Part shown: positions 1 to 8,310 of the stretch, in pieces
Layout of the letters: each line of letters begins with the position of its first letter
How positions within the stretch are numbered: the stretch's first letter is position 1
Assembly: GCA_023132075.1 (NCBI GenBank)
Contig: JAGLYT010000004.1
Span: forward strand, 1-20,100
Reading direction: 5' to 3'
DNA: 20,100 bases
Origin: a bacterium
GTDB lineage: Bacteria > CBDUZB01 > JAGLHV01
Notes under the pieces: model-generated
Database searches by the model: none
What the model was told of the DNA's origin: nothing
Seen by the model: the letters and a program-made list of their open reading frames with translations, nothing else
Position numbers and translations under genes: made by a program

Positions 1-1101
1 CCAACGACCGGACAGGGAATATATTTTCATAATTTAGGTGCGGGATTAATTGCAAGAAATAATACAATATATAACACCGGAGATGGAATAGACGGAGGAC
101 CGTTACCCGGAGAATATTTGGGGGATATTTTAATAGAAGATAATATATTATATAATTTAACTAACGGTATATGTTTTCAAAGCGGGACGGAAGATGTCAT
201 TATTAAAGGGAATTTAGTATATAATACCGAGGTACCTATTTCCGTAAGCGGAGACAATATTCTTATAGAAGAGAATGACATAAAAGAAAAAACCTATCGA
301 ATAAATACCGGAAAAGGGAAAGTAAAGAATGCTCTGGATAAAAGTTATTTTGTTAGAAGTTCCTGGGGAGCAGAGATTACAGTGGGATATACGGGAGGAC
401 AAGTTTTTGATTATGAGATAACTTATAATGACGGAGATAATAGTTATACTGAACCGGTATGGGGTCCTCAGGGTAGTGAATTTACCCTGAAATCAACACT
501 AGAAGAAGAGTGTAATGGGATTATTGCTAAAATTATTACCTATCCCATCAAAATGATGACCGTAGAAGGATTGGCTACCGTAAAAGTAAACAATATAGAT
601 TTTTTCGTTTCACAGGGAGAAAGTATCATTGACTTTACGGTTCAGGCAACGGACGGAAAGAATGTAATTTTTATAATAGAAGATTTAACCCCCGGAAAAT
701 TTTATAAAGTAAAAAAAGACAATAATTTTTATACTACGGAACAGGCAAATAGAGAGGGACTGATTCAATTTGAAAATTCAGAATGGATCAGGGAACACCG
801 TTTTGAGATTGAAGAAATACCGACAGGGAGGATAGATGAAAATAAAATTTCTCTTTTTCCTAATCCTTATGTAGCTAATCGGGATATGGAAGGAATAATC
901 AAATTTGGGAATCTTCCTCCGGAGGCAAGGATAAGGATATATACCATAAAAGGGGAAGAAATAGCCATAATAGAGAATAAATCTTTTGTAGACGGGGATT
1001 CTATAAGTTGGAATGTGAGCAATATTGCCAGCGGAGTATACATTTATTATCTTGATTCTGCACAGCGAAAGGAAAAAGGAAAGGTATCAATTATAAAATA
1101 A
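1..1101 (+). CDS. Secreted parallel beta-helix protein with type IX-like C-terminal sorting domain (5' end outside the window)
   Basis: The frame is open from base 1, so the start lies upstream; 366 residues are visible. Residues 1 to about 110 show short imperfect repeats built on N-x-I/V-x-N and G-I steps (for example IARNNTIYNT, ILIEDNILYN, VIIKGNLVYN). These are typical coils of a right-handed parallel beta-helix of the NosD/pectate-lyase type. A beta-rich region follows (about 115-275) with no clear family. The last 80 residues begin SLFPNPYV and contain IRIYTIKGEE and ASGVYIYYL, ending in KGKVSIIK. This is the Por-secretion-tail/FlgD-Ig-like pattern of proteins exported across an outer membrane. 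The likely location is the cell surface or outside the cell. The substrate cannot be told: beta-helices occur in polysaccharide lyases, adhesins and structural proteins, and no catalytic residues can be assigned from the fragment. A strong terminator follows directly. Confidence 0.82.
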   Translation, partial: PTTGQGIYFHNLGAGLIARNNTIYNTGDGIDGGPLPGEYLGDILIEDNILYNLTNGICFQSGTEDVIIKGNLVYNTEVPISVSGDNILIEENDIKEKTYRINTGKGKVKNALDKSYFVRSSWGAEITVGYTGGQVFDYEITYNDGDNSYTEPVWGPQGSEFTLKSTLEEECNGIIAKIITYPIKMMTVEGLATVKVNNIDFFVSQGESIIDFTVQATDGKNVIFIIEDLTPGKFYKVKKDNNFYTTEQANREGLIQFENSEWIREHRFEIEEIPTGRIDENKISLFPNPYVANRDMEGIIKFGNLPPEARIRIYTIKGEEIAIIENKSFVDGDSISWNVSNIASGVYIYYLDSAQRKEKGKVSIIK

Positions 1102-1133
1102 ATAATTAATAAATTTTAAGCAGGGAAGGATGA

Positions 1134-1170
1134 AAAAAGAGGATGGATAAAGTCCATCCTTCTTTATTTT
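1134..1170 (+). terminator. Rho-independent terminator after the beta-helix gene
   Basis: GGATGGA (1141-1147) and TCCATCC (1153-1159) form a perfect 7-bp stem around a TAAAG loop. The stem can be extended by A/G-rich 5' bases pairing with TTCTTT, and a T-rich run ends at 1170. It sits 33 bases after the stop codon and 18 bases before the next promoter, so it isolates the two transcription units. Confidence 0.88.
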
Positions 1171-1187
1171 CAAAAAAGCAATAAATC

Positions 1188-1216
1188 TTGACGAATAGGA
1201 AAAATTCTTGTAAAAT
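1188..1216 (+). promoter_or_regulatory. Sigma70-type promoter for the DUF502-MFS-proA run
   Basis: TTGACG (1188-1193), a 17-base spacer and TAAAAT (1211-1216) give five of six consensus matches at each box. It lies just behind a terminator and about 40 bases before the first start codon, where a promoter is expected. Confidence 0.75.
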
Positions 1217-1257
1217 ATAAAGTCAAATTAAGAAAGAGAGAACCGAAGGGAGGGAAA

Positions 1258-1911
1258 ATGTTGAAAAACTTAAGGGGTACTGTTAAAAGACAATTCTTTA
1301 CCGGAATGGCAATGCTTTTGCCGTTAGGGTTAACCTTATATGTTGCATGGATTCTTTTTAATTTAGTAGGAAAGGGATTTCTTCCTTTTGTAGAAAAAAT
1401 GTCTTTTCTTTCCCGTTATGATTTGCCGCCTCTTTGCAGTAAAGGAATAAGTTTTATTATCACGTTGTTCATTATTTGGTTTATCGGAGCAATTGCTGCC
1501 AATATTGTCGGACGCAAATTTATGCAGATGATAGAGTTAATGATTATTAAAGTTCCTTTATTGGACAAGATCTATCAGTCAATGAGGCAAATTATTCATG
1601 CTATGTTTTTTTCTAAAAATGCGTTCCGGCAGGTGGTAATGATTGAATATCCGAGAAAAGGGCTTTATACTTTAGCTTTTGTTACTAATGTTCATCAATC
1701 CAAAGAAGGGGAAAAAGGGAAAATTCTGACTTTGTTTATTCCGACTACCCCTAACCCTACTTCAGGGTGGTTTATAATTCTTCCCGAAGAAGAAGTTGTT
1801 CAACTGGATTTGCCCGTACAAGAGGGGATGAAGCTGATTATTTCCGGAGGGGTTGTTTCCCCTGATGGATTTTTTGATTCTTTACCTGTGGGGGAAAAGA
1901 TAAAAAAATGA
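1258..1911 (+). CDS. DUF502 family inner-membrane protein
   Basis: This 217-residue protein matches the DUF502 family over its full length, including the family's usual size. Two hydrophobic helices are visible at about residues 16-38 and 60-83. They are followed by the family hallmarks VPLLDKIYQSMRQI and FIPTTPNPTSGWF, then the PEEE stretch and a C-terminal ISGGVVSPD. The family is widespread in bacteria and its biochemical role is unknown, so no function is assigned. The start is supported by a GGGAGGG ribosome-binding site (1248-1254) three bases before ATG. The stop overlaps the next start by four bases (ATGA), which suggests translational coupling with the transporter. It is the first gene of a plus-strand transcription unit. 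Confidence 0.92.
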   Translation: MLKNLRGTVKRQFFTGMAMLLPLGLTLYVAWILFNLVGKGFLPFVEKMSFLSRYDLPPLCSKGISFIITLFIIWFIGAIAANIVGRKFMQMIELMIIKVPLLDKIYQSMRQIIHAMFFSKNAFRQVVMIEYPRKGLYTLAFVTNVHQSKEGEKGKILTLFIPTTPNPTSGWFIILPEEEVVQLDLPVQEGMKLIISGGVVSPDGFFDSLPVGEKIKK

Positions 1912-3113
1912 GACGATTGTTAAAAGGGATAGGAAAAAATATTGTTCTTCTGGGAATAGCGAGTTTTTTTAATGATGTAAGCAGTGAAATGATTATTGCC
2001 ATTTTCCCGATGTTTATTGTTTCTCTGGGAGGGGGAGGAATGGCAATAGGTTTGATTGGTGGTTTGGGAAATTCCCTGTCCAGTATATTAAAGGTTTTTT
2101 CAGGGTATTGGTCGGATAAAATAGGAAGGAAAAAAGTTTTTGTTTTTTGGGGTTATTTTTCTTCGGCAATAGCGAAATTGTTTTTCCCTTTTTGTTATAA
2201 TTGGGGAGAATTATTATTCTTAAGAATGGCGGAAAGAATAGGGAAGGGAATTAGAACTGCTCCACGCGATGCTTTGTTATCGATTTCTGCCGACCATAAA
2301 GTTCGGGGAAAAGCTTTTGGTATTCACAGAGCAATGGATTCTCTGGGGGCGGTGATGGGGGCGTTGGGTGCTTTCTTTTTATTTTGGGTATTTGAATTTT
2401 CTTTCAGGCAGATAATAATGGTGGCGGCTGTCGTTGGGTTTGTTGCCCTTTTTCCTCTTTTTTGGGTTGAGGAAAAAAAGAATAACGGAGAGGGAAGTAA
2501 AATAAAAAAAGGATTAAATCACTTGCCCGGAGAATTTAAAAAATATTTGATAGTAGCGGCTTTGTTTTCGTTGAGTAATTTCACTTATATGTTTCTGATT
2601 TTAAAATCAAAGATAGTTATGGATAGTTTTTTTTCTCCACGCCTGGCAATTGCGGTTCCTGTTTTGCTTTATGTCTGGTTTAATATTATTTATTCGCTTT
2701 TTTCTGTTCCTGCAGGGATATTTTCCGATAAAATAGGAAGAAGGGAAGCTCTTTTTATGGGATATTCCATTTATGGTATAACCTATTTAGGTTTTGCAAA
2801 AATACATTCTTTGGGGTTGTTTATTTTATTTTTTGCTTTATATGGGTTGGCTTTTGCTTTAATAGAGGGAAATCAACGGGCTTTTGCCAGTGATTTTGTA
2901 GAAGAAGAGAGAAGAGGGAGTGCTTTAGGAATGTTTCATACGGTAATTTCGCTGACTACGCTTTTTGCCAGTTTAATTGCCGGGTACTTATGGAATTTAA
3001 ATTCCAGGGCTCCTTTTTTATATGGGGCAGGAATAAGTTTATTTTCCGCAATGATGATTTTCTGGGTTAAACCCCATCGGACAAAAAAGGAAAAAGGGGG
3101 AAAGAAAGAATGA
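1908..3113 (+). CDS. Major facilitator superfamily transporter, 12 helices
   Basis: The 401-residue protein has the MFS plan of two six-helix halves with a charged central loop at about residues 185-205. Motif A is present in the first half (GYWSDKIGRKK, residues 66-76) and a copy opens the second half (GIFSDKIGRRE). The stretch RIGKGIRTAPRDALLS (residues 110-125) is characteristic of one branch of bacterial MFS proteins often annotated as drug or small-molecule exporters. The substrate cannot be read from the sequence. The gene overlaps the DUF502 gene and proA by four bases each. The three are therefore probably co-translated, although no functional link with proline synthesis is known. Confidence 0.9.
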   Translation: MRRLLKGIGKNIVLLGIASFFNDVSSEMIIAIFPMFIVSLGGGGMAIGLIGGLGNSLSSILKVFSGYWSDKIGRKKVFVFWGYFSSAIAKLFFPFCYNWGELLFLRMAERIGKGIRTAPRDALLSISADHKVRGKAFGIHRAMDSLGAVMGALGAFFLFWVFEFSFRQIIMVAAVVGFVALFPLFWVEEKKNNGEGSKIKKGLNHLPGEFKKYLIVAALFSLSNFTYMFLILKSKIVMDSFFSPRLAIAVPVLLYVWFNIIYSLFSVPAGIFSDKIGRREALFMGYSIYGITYLGFAKIHSLGLFILFFALYGLAFALIEGNQRAFASDFVEEERRGSALGMFHTVISLTTLFASLIAGYLWNLNSRAPFLYGAGISLFSAMMIFWVKPHRTKKEKGGKKE

Positions 3114-4366
3114 CTTTAAAAGAAAAAATAAGAGAAAAAGCTTCCCGGGCAAAAATAGCTGCGGGAAAAATAAAAAAGCTTTCTGCGACGGAAAAAAATG
3201 GAATCTTATTAGCGATAGCAAGTGCTTTGGAAAAAAAAGAAAAAGAAATTCTTGAAGCAAACCGAAAGGATTTGAATTTAGCCAGAGAAAAAAAATGTTC
3301 TTTTGCATTTATTGAGAGACTGACTTTAACCAAAGAACGGATAAAAAATATGGTTGATGGATTAAGAAAAGTTGCTTCTCTGCCGGATCCGGTAGGAGAA
3401 ACAATGGGAGAAATAATCAGGTATAATGGTTTGCGGATAGAAAAAGTTCGAGTTCCTTTGGGGGTAATCGGGGTTATCTATGAGTCACGCCCTAATGTTA
3501 CCTGTGATGCTTCAGGATTATGTTTAAAGTCGGGAAATGCCGTTTTATTGAGAGGAGGAAGCTTTGCTTTTAATTCCAATTTCCTTTTAGTTAAAATAAT
3601 GATAGAGGCAGCTTTACCCAAAGGGCTGCCGGAAGACAGTATTCAGTTTATAGAAACTACTGAGCGGGAGGCAATAGGGGAATTAATTTGTTTAGATGAA
3701 TTTATTGATGTAATCATTCCCCGTGGAGGAGAGGAGATGATAAAACATATTAAATCCAATGCGTCTGTTCCGGTGATTACTCACGGAAAAGGACTTTGTC
3801 ATACTTATGTGGATAAGGAGGCAAATCCGGAACAGGCACAAAAAATTTGTTTTAATGCCAAGGTTCAAAGGCCGGGAGTATGTAATGCTATGGAAACGTT
3901 ATTGGTACATAAAGAAATAGCTAAGGAGTTTCTTCCTAAAATGATAAAAATTTTTAAGGAAGCAGATGTTGAATTGAGAGGATGTACAAAAACGAAAACT
4001 ATCTTTCCCTCCTTGAAAGAAGCTACGGCTGAAGATTGGGAGACAGAATATTTATCCTTAACTCTATCCATAAAAATCGTAGATAGTTTAAATGAGGCAA
4101 TAGAACATATAAATCAATACGGGTCACAGCATTCGGATGCAATAATTACTGAAAATAAAGAAAGAGCGGAACAATTTTTATCATGGGTTGATTCTGCCAG
4201 CGTTTATTGGAATGCTTCTACGCGGTTTAGTGATGGGGAGGAATTTGGATTGGGTGCGGAGATAGGAATTTCTACGCAAAAATTGCATGCGCGCGGGCCA
4301 ATGGGATTAAAGGGATTAACCAGTTATAAATTTTTAATTTATGGAAACGGGCAAATACGAACATAA
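3110..4366 (+). CDS. proA: Gamma-glutamyl phosphate reductase (glutamate-5-semialdehyde dehydrogenase)
   Basis: ProA reduces gamma-glutamyl phosphate with NADPH to glutamate-5-semialdehyde, the second step of proline synthesis. At 418 residues it has normal family length. Visible signatures are GVIGVIYESRPNVT for the nucleotide-binding half, LKSGNAVLLRGG, PRGGEEMIKHI, and the catalytic region QRPGVCNAMETLL with nucleophile Cys258. The C-terminal ASTRFSDGEEFGLGAEIGIS is also conserved. The start overlaps the preceding stop by four bases and an AAAGAAAG tract lies just upstream. Its usual partner proB (glutamate 5-kinase) is not beside it and must be elsewhere if the pathway is complete. A 48-base gap separates it from nadD. 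Confidence 0.97.
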   Translation: MTLKEKIREKASRAKIAAGKIKKLSATEKNGILLAIASALEKKEKEILEANRKDLNLAREKKCSFAFIERLTLTKERIKNMVDGLRKVASLPDPVGETMGEIIRYNGLRIEKVRVPLGVIGVIYESRPNVTCDASGLCLKSGNAVLLRGGSFAFNSNFLLVKIMIEAALPKGLPEDSIQFIETTEREAIGELICLDEFIDVIIPRGGEEMIKHIKSNASVPVITHGKGLCHTYVDKEANPEQAQKICFNAKVQRPGVCNAMETLLVHKEIAKEFLPKMIKIFKEADVELRGCTKTKTIFPSLKEATAEDWETEYLSLTLSIKIVDSLNEAIEHINQYGSQHSDAIITENKERAEQFLSWVDSASVYWNASTRFSDGEEFGLGAEIGISTQKLHARGPMGLKGLTSYKFLIYGNGQIRT

Positions 4367-4414
4367 AAGATAGAAGAGTATATAAATGTTGAAAAAAAGG
4401 TAAGGGGTTAAAAG

Positions 4415-4990
4415 ATGCGGATTGGGTTATTAGGAGGAACTTTTAATCCTGTTCATTTTGGGCATTTGGTTTTAGCTGAAGAATGCCGGAAAAAAGTTGA
4501 TTTAAAAAAGATAATATTTATTCCCTCGTTAATTCCTCCTCACAAAGGACAGAAAATTGCCGGGGCGGAACATCGATATAATATGGTAAAAAGGGCACTC
4601 CGGGGCAATAAAGATTTGGTTGTCTCCAGAGTCGAATTGGATAGAAAAGAAATATCTTTTACTTACAAAACAATTCAATCTTTTAAAAAAAAATATAGTC
4701 AAAGCCAGATCTATTTTATTTTAGGGATAGATAGTGTGTTGGAAATTAATAAGTGGAAAAAAAAGAACGAGATTTTAGAGTTTTGTCCGTTTATAGCAGC
4801 AACCCGTCCGGGTTACCAAATACAAAAAATTCCTTTTACAATTAGAAAAAAAGTAAAAATAATAAAGATTCCTAAAATTAATATTTCTTCTTCTTTGGTT
4901 CGGGAAAGAATAAAAGCAGGAAAATCTATTAAAGATTTGGTGCCTTTATCAGTAGAAAAATATATAAATAAATATAATTTGTATAAATAA
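4415..4990 (+). CDS. nadD: Nicotinate-nucleotide adenylyltransferase
   Basis: NadD transfers AMP from ATP to nicotinate mononucleotide to give deamido-NAD, a step shared by de novo and salvage NAD synthesis. The 191-residue protein begins with the nucleotidyltransferase signature GGTFNPVHFGHL (residues 7-18). It also has FIPSLIPPHK and the second ATP-binding motif ISSSLVRERI near residue 157, and ends with the family's short helix VEKYINKYNLY. The ATG follows a TAAGGGG ribosome-binding site (4401-4407). The next two genes encode an LCP protein and RsfS, an arrangement conserved in many bacteria, which supports NadD over other adenylyltransferases of this fold. Confidence 0.96.
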   Translation: MRIGLLGGTFNPVHFGHLVLAEECRKKVDLKKIIFIPSLIPPHKGQKIAGAEHRYNMVKRALRGNKDLVVSRVELDRKEISFTYKTIQSFKKKYSQSQIYFILGIDSVLEINKWKKKNEILEFCPFIAATRPGYQIQKIPFTIRKKVKIIKIPKINISSSLVRERIKAGKSIKDLVPLSVEKYINKYNLYK

Positions 4991-4995
4991 ATATA

Positions 4996-6126
4996 ATGAG
5001 AGAAAATTTTTTAAAAATAAATAATAAAAAATTGTTTTTTCCGGGAAGTATTTTGTGTTTGATAATTTGTTCTTTGTTACTGAACGGACAAAGCATAATA
5101 GTGAAAAATGTTCGCAAAGGAGAGCGAATAAATTTACTTCTTCTGGAATGTCATCCCGAAAAACAGTCTGAATATTCCGGGACCATTTTATTGTTAAGTT
5201 ATCATCCGGAAGGACGTTTTTTGGATGTATTAACTATTCCTTCTGCCACGAAGATCAAAATGACTTCTTCAAAAAGAGGTAAACTGGGGACTATTTATTC
5301 AACTATTAACCGGGATGGAAAAAACAGAAAAAAAGCAGTCCGGGCCATGAAAAAAAAAGTCGAAGAAATCTTAAAAATAACAATTCCTTTTTATATTCAC
5401 ATAGAAACTGAAGAATTCATAAGGGTAATTGATTTATTAGGAGGAATAAAAAGGGTAGGGAAAAAGCAGGTTATTTTAGGAGGAAAAGAATTTCTGGAAG
5501 ATTTTTATCAGGGAGAAGAAGGAAATTATAGGAGATTAATCCGTCAGCAAAACCTTCTAATAGAAGTGATAAAAAAATTTGAATGGTCTCTGAATCTTTT
5601 CAAAGTTCCACAACTAATAAAAGAAAATACGGGTTCCAATCTTAGTTTAGGGGATATACTGGCAATGTGTTATGAAATAAAAAAAGTTCCCCGGGAAAAT
5701 ATACGTTTTCAAAATTTACCGGGAATGTTGAGGGAAAAGCCCCCTTATTATTGGATAATAGATAAAGAAAAAGTTGGTAAAATGGGAGAAAAAAATTTTT
5801 CTTTTGAGGATAGAAAAAAAAAGACCGGGAAAAAACTTCCGGCGATAGCCGTCTGGAATGCTGCCGGGATCAAAGGGTTGGCCAGGGAGATGAGAAAGAA
5901 GCTTAACTATGCAGGAGTGGATGTAGTTCGTTGGGGGAATTATGCAACCGGGGAAGAATGTACTGTGGTTATTGATTGGACAGGAAATTTTTCTCTGGCA
6001 GGGAAGATAGCTAAAATAATAAATTGTGATAAAATAATATCTCAAAAAGAGGAGTTTCCTTTAGAAGATATTTCAGTAATTATTGGAGAAGATTTTAATC
6101 AATTAATGATGGATGAAAAGAATTAA
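4996..6126 (+). CDS. LytR-CpsA-Psr (LCP) family protein with LytR_C domain, degenerate active site
   Basis: LCP proteins normally move undecaprenyl-linked glycopolymers onto peptidoglycan or other acceptors outside the membrane. This 376-residue protein has one signal-anchor helix (about 14-30), an LCP-like domain (about 40-200) and a LytR_C-like domain (about 280-365, starting PAIAVWNAAGIKG). The fold is recognised from INLLLLE, the LTIP strand, FIRVIDLLGGI and RRLIRQQNLL. Key residues are missing, however. The usual RSD before the second strand reads YSG, and the SIPRD motif reads TIPSA, so the expected Arg and Asp residues are replaced. The RQQ motif is kept. It may bind lipid-linked substrate without the standard transfer chemistry. 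The start lies only five bases after nadD with no visible Shine-Dalgarno, so it probably depends on coupling. The nadD-LCP-rsfS order supports the family call. Confidence 0.82.
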   Translation: MRENFLKINNKKLFFPGSILCLIICSLLLNGQSIIVKNVRKGERINLLLLECHPEKQSEYSGTILLLSYHPEGRFLDVLTIPSATKIKMTSSKRGKLGTIYSTINRDGKNRKKAVRAMKKKVEEILKITIPFYIHIETEEFIRVIDLLGGIKRVGKKQVILGGKEFLEDFYQGEEGNYRRLIRQQNLLIEVIKKFEWSLNLFKVPQLIKENTGSNLSLGDILAMCYEIKKVPRENIRFQNLPGMLREKPPYYWIIDKEKVGKMGEKNFSFEDRKKKTGKKLPAIAVWNAAGIKGLAREMRKKLNYAGVDVVRWGNYATGEECTVVIDWTGNFSLAGKIAKIINCDKIISQKEEFPLEDISVIIGEDFNQLMMDEKN

Positions 6127-6134
6127 AAAACTAA

Positions 6135-6163
6135 ATAACACGCTGGTTTTAGTATTATATAAT
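6135..6163 (+). promoter_or_regulatory. Possible promoter before rsfS
   Basis: ATAACA (6135-6140), a 17-base spacer and a perfect TATAAT (6158-6163) lie in the 69-base gap before rsfS. The -35 box matches at four of six positions. The -10 falls in the apical part of an imperfect inverted repeat (6141-6179), so the element may be controlled or may be part of an RNA structure. Confidence 0.42.
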
Positions 6164-6195
6164 TCGTAATAAAACGGCGGAAAAAGGAGAAAAAA

Positions 6196-6585
6196 TTGAA
6201 TTTTAGAAAAATAGCAGTCAAATGTGCAAAAATGGCTGAAGAAAAGAAGGCATTGGATGTAGTGATTTTAGATGTAGGGAAGCTAACCCCTTATTTTGAT
6301 TATCTGGTTATTTGCAGCGGACGGTCAACAGTTCAGGTAAAGGCAATAAGCGAAGAAATCGAAATGTCTCTTAAAAAAGAAAAGATATATAATTTACACC
6401 GGGAAGGAGAAAAGTTTGCTCATTGGATATTAATGGATTATGGGGGAGTTGTTGTTCATATTTTTCATGAAGACCAAAGAAATTTTTATAATCTGGAAAA
6501 AATTTGGGGAGAAGGAATAAAAATAAAGATATTGAAAACAAAAACAGATAAAAAAGGAAAAACCTGTGTTAAAAAAAGAGATTGA
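6196..6585 (+). CDS. rsfS: Ribosomal silencing factor RsfS (Iojap family)
   Basis: RsfS binds ribosomal protein uL14 and keeps the 50S subunit from joining the 30S when nutrients are short. The 129-residue protein shows the family pattern throughout: ALDVVILDVGKLTPYFDYLVICSG, STVQVKAISEEIE, then HREGEKFAHWILMDYGGVVVHIF and the closing R-N-F-Y-N-LEKIWG. Translation starts at a TTG supported by AAAGGAG (6183-6189) seven bases upstream. No ATG gives a better fit. The gene is followed by argS with a 20-base overlap. Confidence 0.95.
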   Translation: MNFRKIAVKCAKMAEEKKALDVVILDVGKLTPYFDYLVICSGRSTVQVKAISEEIEMSLKKEKIYNLHREGEKFAHWILMDYGGVVVHIFHEDQRNFYNLEKIWGEGIKIKILKTKTDKKGKTCVKKRD

Positions 6586-8269
6586 GACAATAATAAATGG
6601 AGCCATAAAACAATGGATAGAAAAAGAACAATTAAAGATAAAAAATATTCCCGTTTTTTATGTTGAATCCCCCCCTCCTAATATTGCCGGAGATTTTTCC
6701 TGTAATGTTGCTTTGGTAATGGCAAAAGAGGTAAAGCTTTCTCCTTATGCAGTAGCTCAGAAAATTACAACAGTTATTGATACGACAAATGTCTGTAGTA
6801 AAGTAGAGATAGCCGGAGCGGGATTTATTAATTTTTTTATTTCCCCCGGAAGGTTTTATGACGAATTAGAAATAATTTGTAAACAGGGAAAAATGTATGG
6901 GCAAGAAAACATAGGTAAACAAGAATCTGTTCAGATCGAGTTTGTTTCTGCGAATCCTACAGGGCCTTTGCATATAGGGCATGGCCGCGGGGCAGCGATA
7001 GGGGATGCTCTGGCTAATATTTTAACTTTTGTAGGATATAAAGTCGAAAAAGAATATTATGTGAATAACAGGGGAAAACAAATTGAAGTATTGGGGTGTT
7101 CTGTACTGTTGCAGTATGATAAAATTTCAGGTCAGCAGCTTGACCTGAAGGAAAAAAAATATCTTGAAGAAAAGAAATCAGAAGATATTTATAAAGGGAA
7201 ATACATTGAAGAAATTGCCCGCAAGATTTTTAATGATAAAAAATATAACAAAATAAAAGGGCGGGAGAGTGGACATTGGTTTTTTGAAAAAGAGGCAATA
7301 AAAATAATTCAGGGTTGGATAAAGCAGGTGCTTAAGGATTTAGGAGTAAAGTTTAATACCTGGTTTCAGGAATCCAAAATGTATGAAGTTGAAGGAAAAC
7401 AAAATCAGATTGATAAAGTAGTAGACATTTTAAAAAAGAAGAAGTATGTTTATGATAAGGATGGCGCAGTTTGGTTTGCTTCTTCTAAATTGGGTGATGA
7501 AAAAGATCGTGTGGTAATCCGGAAAAATAACGAACCGACCTATTTAGCTTCAGACATAGCTTATCATTATGATAAATTTGTGCAAAGGAAATTTAAGAAA
7601 GTAGTTAATATCTGGGGAGCGGATCATCATGGGTATGTTGCCCGTTTAAAGGGAGTAATTACAGCATTAGGGTGTAATCCCCAGGATCTTCAAGTTATTT
7701 TATACCAATTGGTGAGCTTATACCGGGGAGGAAAACAAATTGCTATGTCCACGCGTAAAGGGGAATTTGTTACCTTGCGAGAAGTTATAAATGAAGTAGG
7801 ACCTGATGTTTGCCGGTTTTTCTTTTTAATGCGGGGGGCTAATAGTTCATTAGATTTTGATTTGGAAGTAGCTAAGAAACAGTCTCCGGAAAATCCTGTG
7901 TATTATATTCAATATGCACATGCCAGAATCTGCAGTATATTTAAAGAAGCGGAAAAAAGGAATTATTCCTGCCGGAAGAAAAATATTCAACTTGAATTAT
8001 TAAAAGAACCGGAAGAGTTAGAACTAATGAAAAAATTAGCTTCTTATCCGGATATAGTACAACTTTGTGCCCGCAAACTGGAACCACACCATATAGTTAT
8101 TTATTTACAGGATTTAGCTAAGAATTTTCATAGTTATTATAATAAGTTTCGTATTTTATCCGATGATATTGCATTAAGCCAGGCAAGGCTTAAATTAGTA
8201 AAAGGAGTAAAAAATATCATCAGTAACGGACTTAATTTGCTGGGTGTTAGTGTTCCGGAAAAAATGTAG
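6566..8269 (+). CDS. argS: Arginyl-tRNA synthetase
   Basis: ArgS joins arginine to tRNA-Arg using ATP. The 567-residue protein has the N-terminal Add domain that recognises the tRNA elbow (about 1-105). The class I catalytic domain carries the HIGH signature exactly (H136-I-G-H139 within SANPTGPLHIGHGRG). The second class I loop is MSTRKG (394-399), the form usual for many ArgS enzymes. WGADHHGYVARLKGV and YYIQYAHARICSI are also family marks, and a helical DALR anticodon-binding domain ends in VPEKM. The start is a GTG with AAAGGA ahead of it, lying inside the last 20 bases of rsfS, so the two are probably translationally coupled. Confidence 0.97.
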   Translation: MLKKEIETIINGAIKQWIEKEQLKIKNIPVFYVESPPPNIAGDFSCNVALVMAKEVKLSPYAVAQKITTVIDTTNVCSKVEIAGAGFINFFISPGRFYDELEIICKQGKMYGQENIGKQESVQIEFVSANPTGPLHIGHGRGAAIGDALANILTFVGYKVEKEYYVNNRGKQIEVLGCSVLLQYDKISGQQLDLKEKKYLEEKKSEDIYKGKYIEEIARKIFNDKKYNKIKGRESGHWFFEKEAIKIIQGWIKQVLKDLGVKFNTWFQESKMYEVEGKQNQIDKVVDILKKKKYVYDKDGAVWFASSKLGDEKDRVVIRKNNEPTYLASDIAYHYDKFVQRKFKKVVNIWGADHHGYVARLKGVITALGCNPQDLQVILYQLVSLYRGGKQIAMSTRKGEFVTLREVINEVGPDVCRFFFLMRGANSSLDFDLEVAKKQSPENPVYYIQYAHARICSIFKEAEKRNYSCRKKNIQLELLKEPEELELMKKLASYPDIVQLCARKLEPHHIVIYLQDLAKNFHSYYNKFRILSDDIALSQARLKLVKGVKNIISNGLNLLGVSVPEKM

Positions 8270-8310
8270 GTAAATAAGAAAGCGATTAGTATTTATTAGC
8301 AGGAGGAAAA

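Noticed and set aside
5716-6045. 109-codon minus-strand frame under the LCP gene
   Set aside because: Antisense to a gene with recognisable domains and lacking its own signals.
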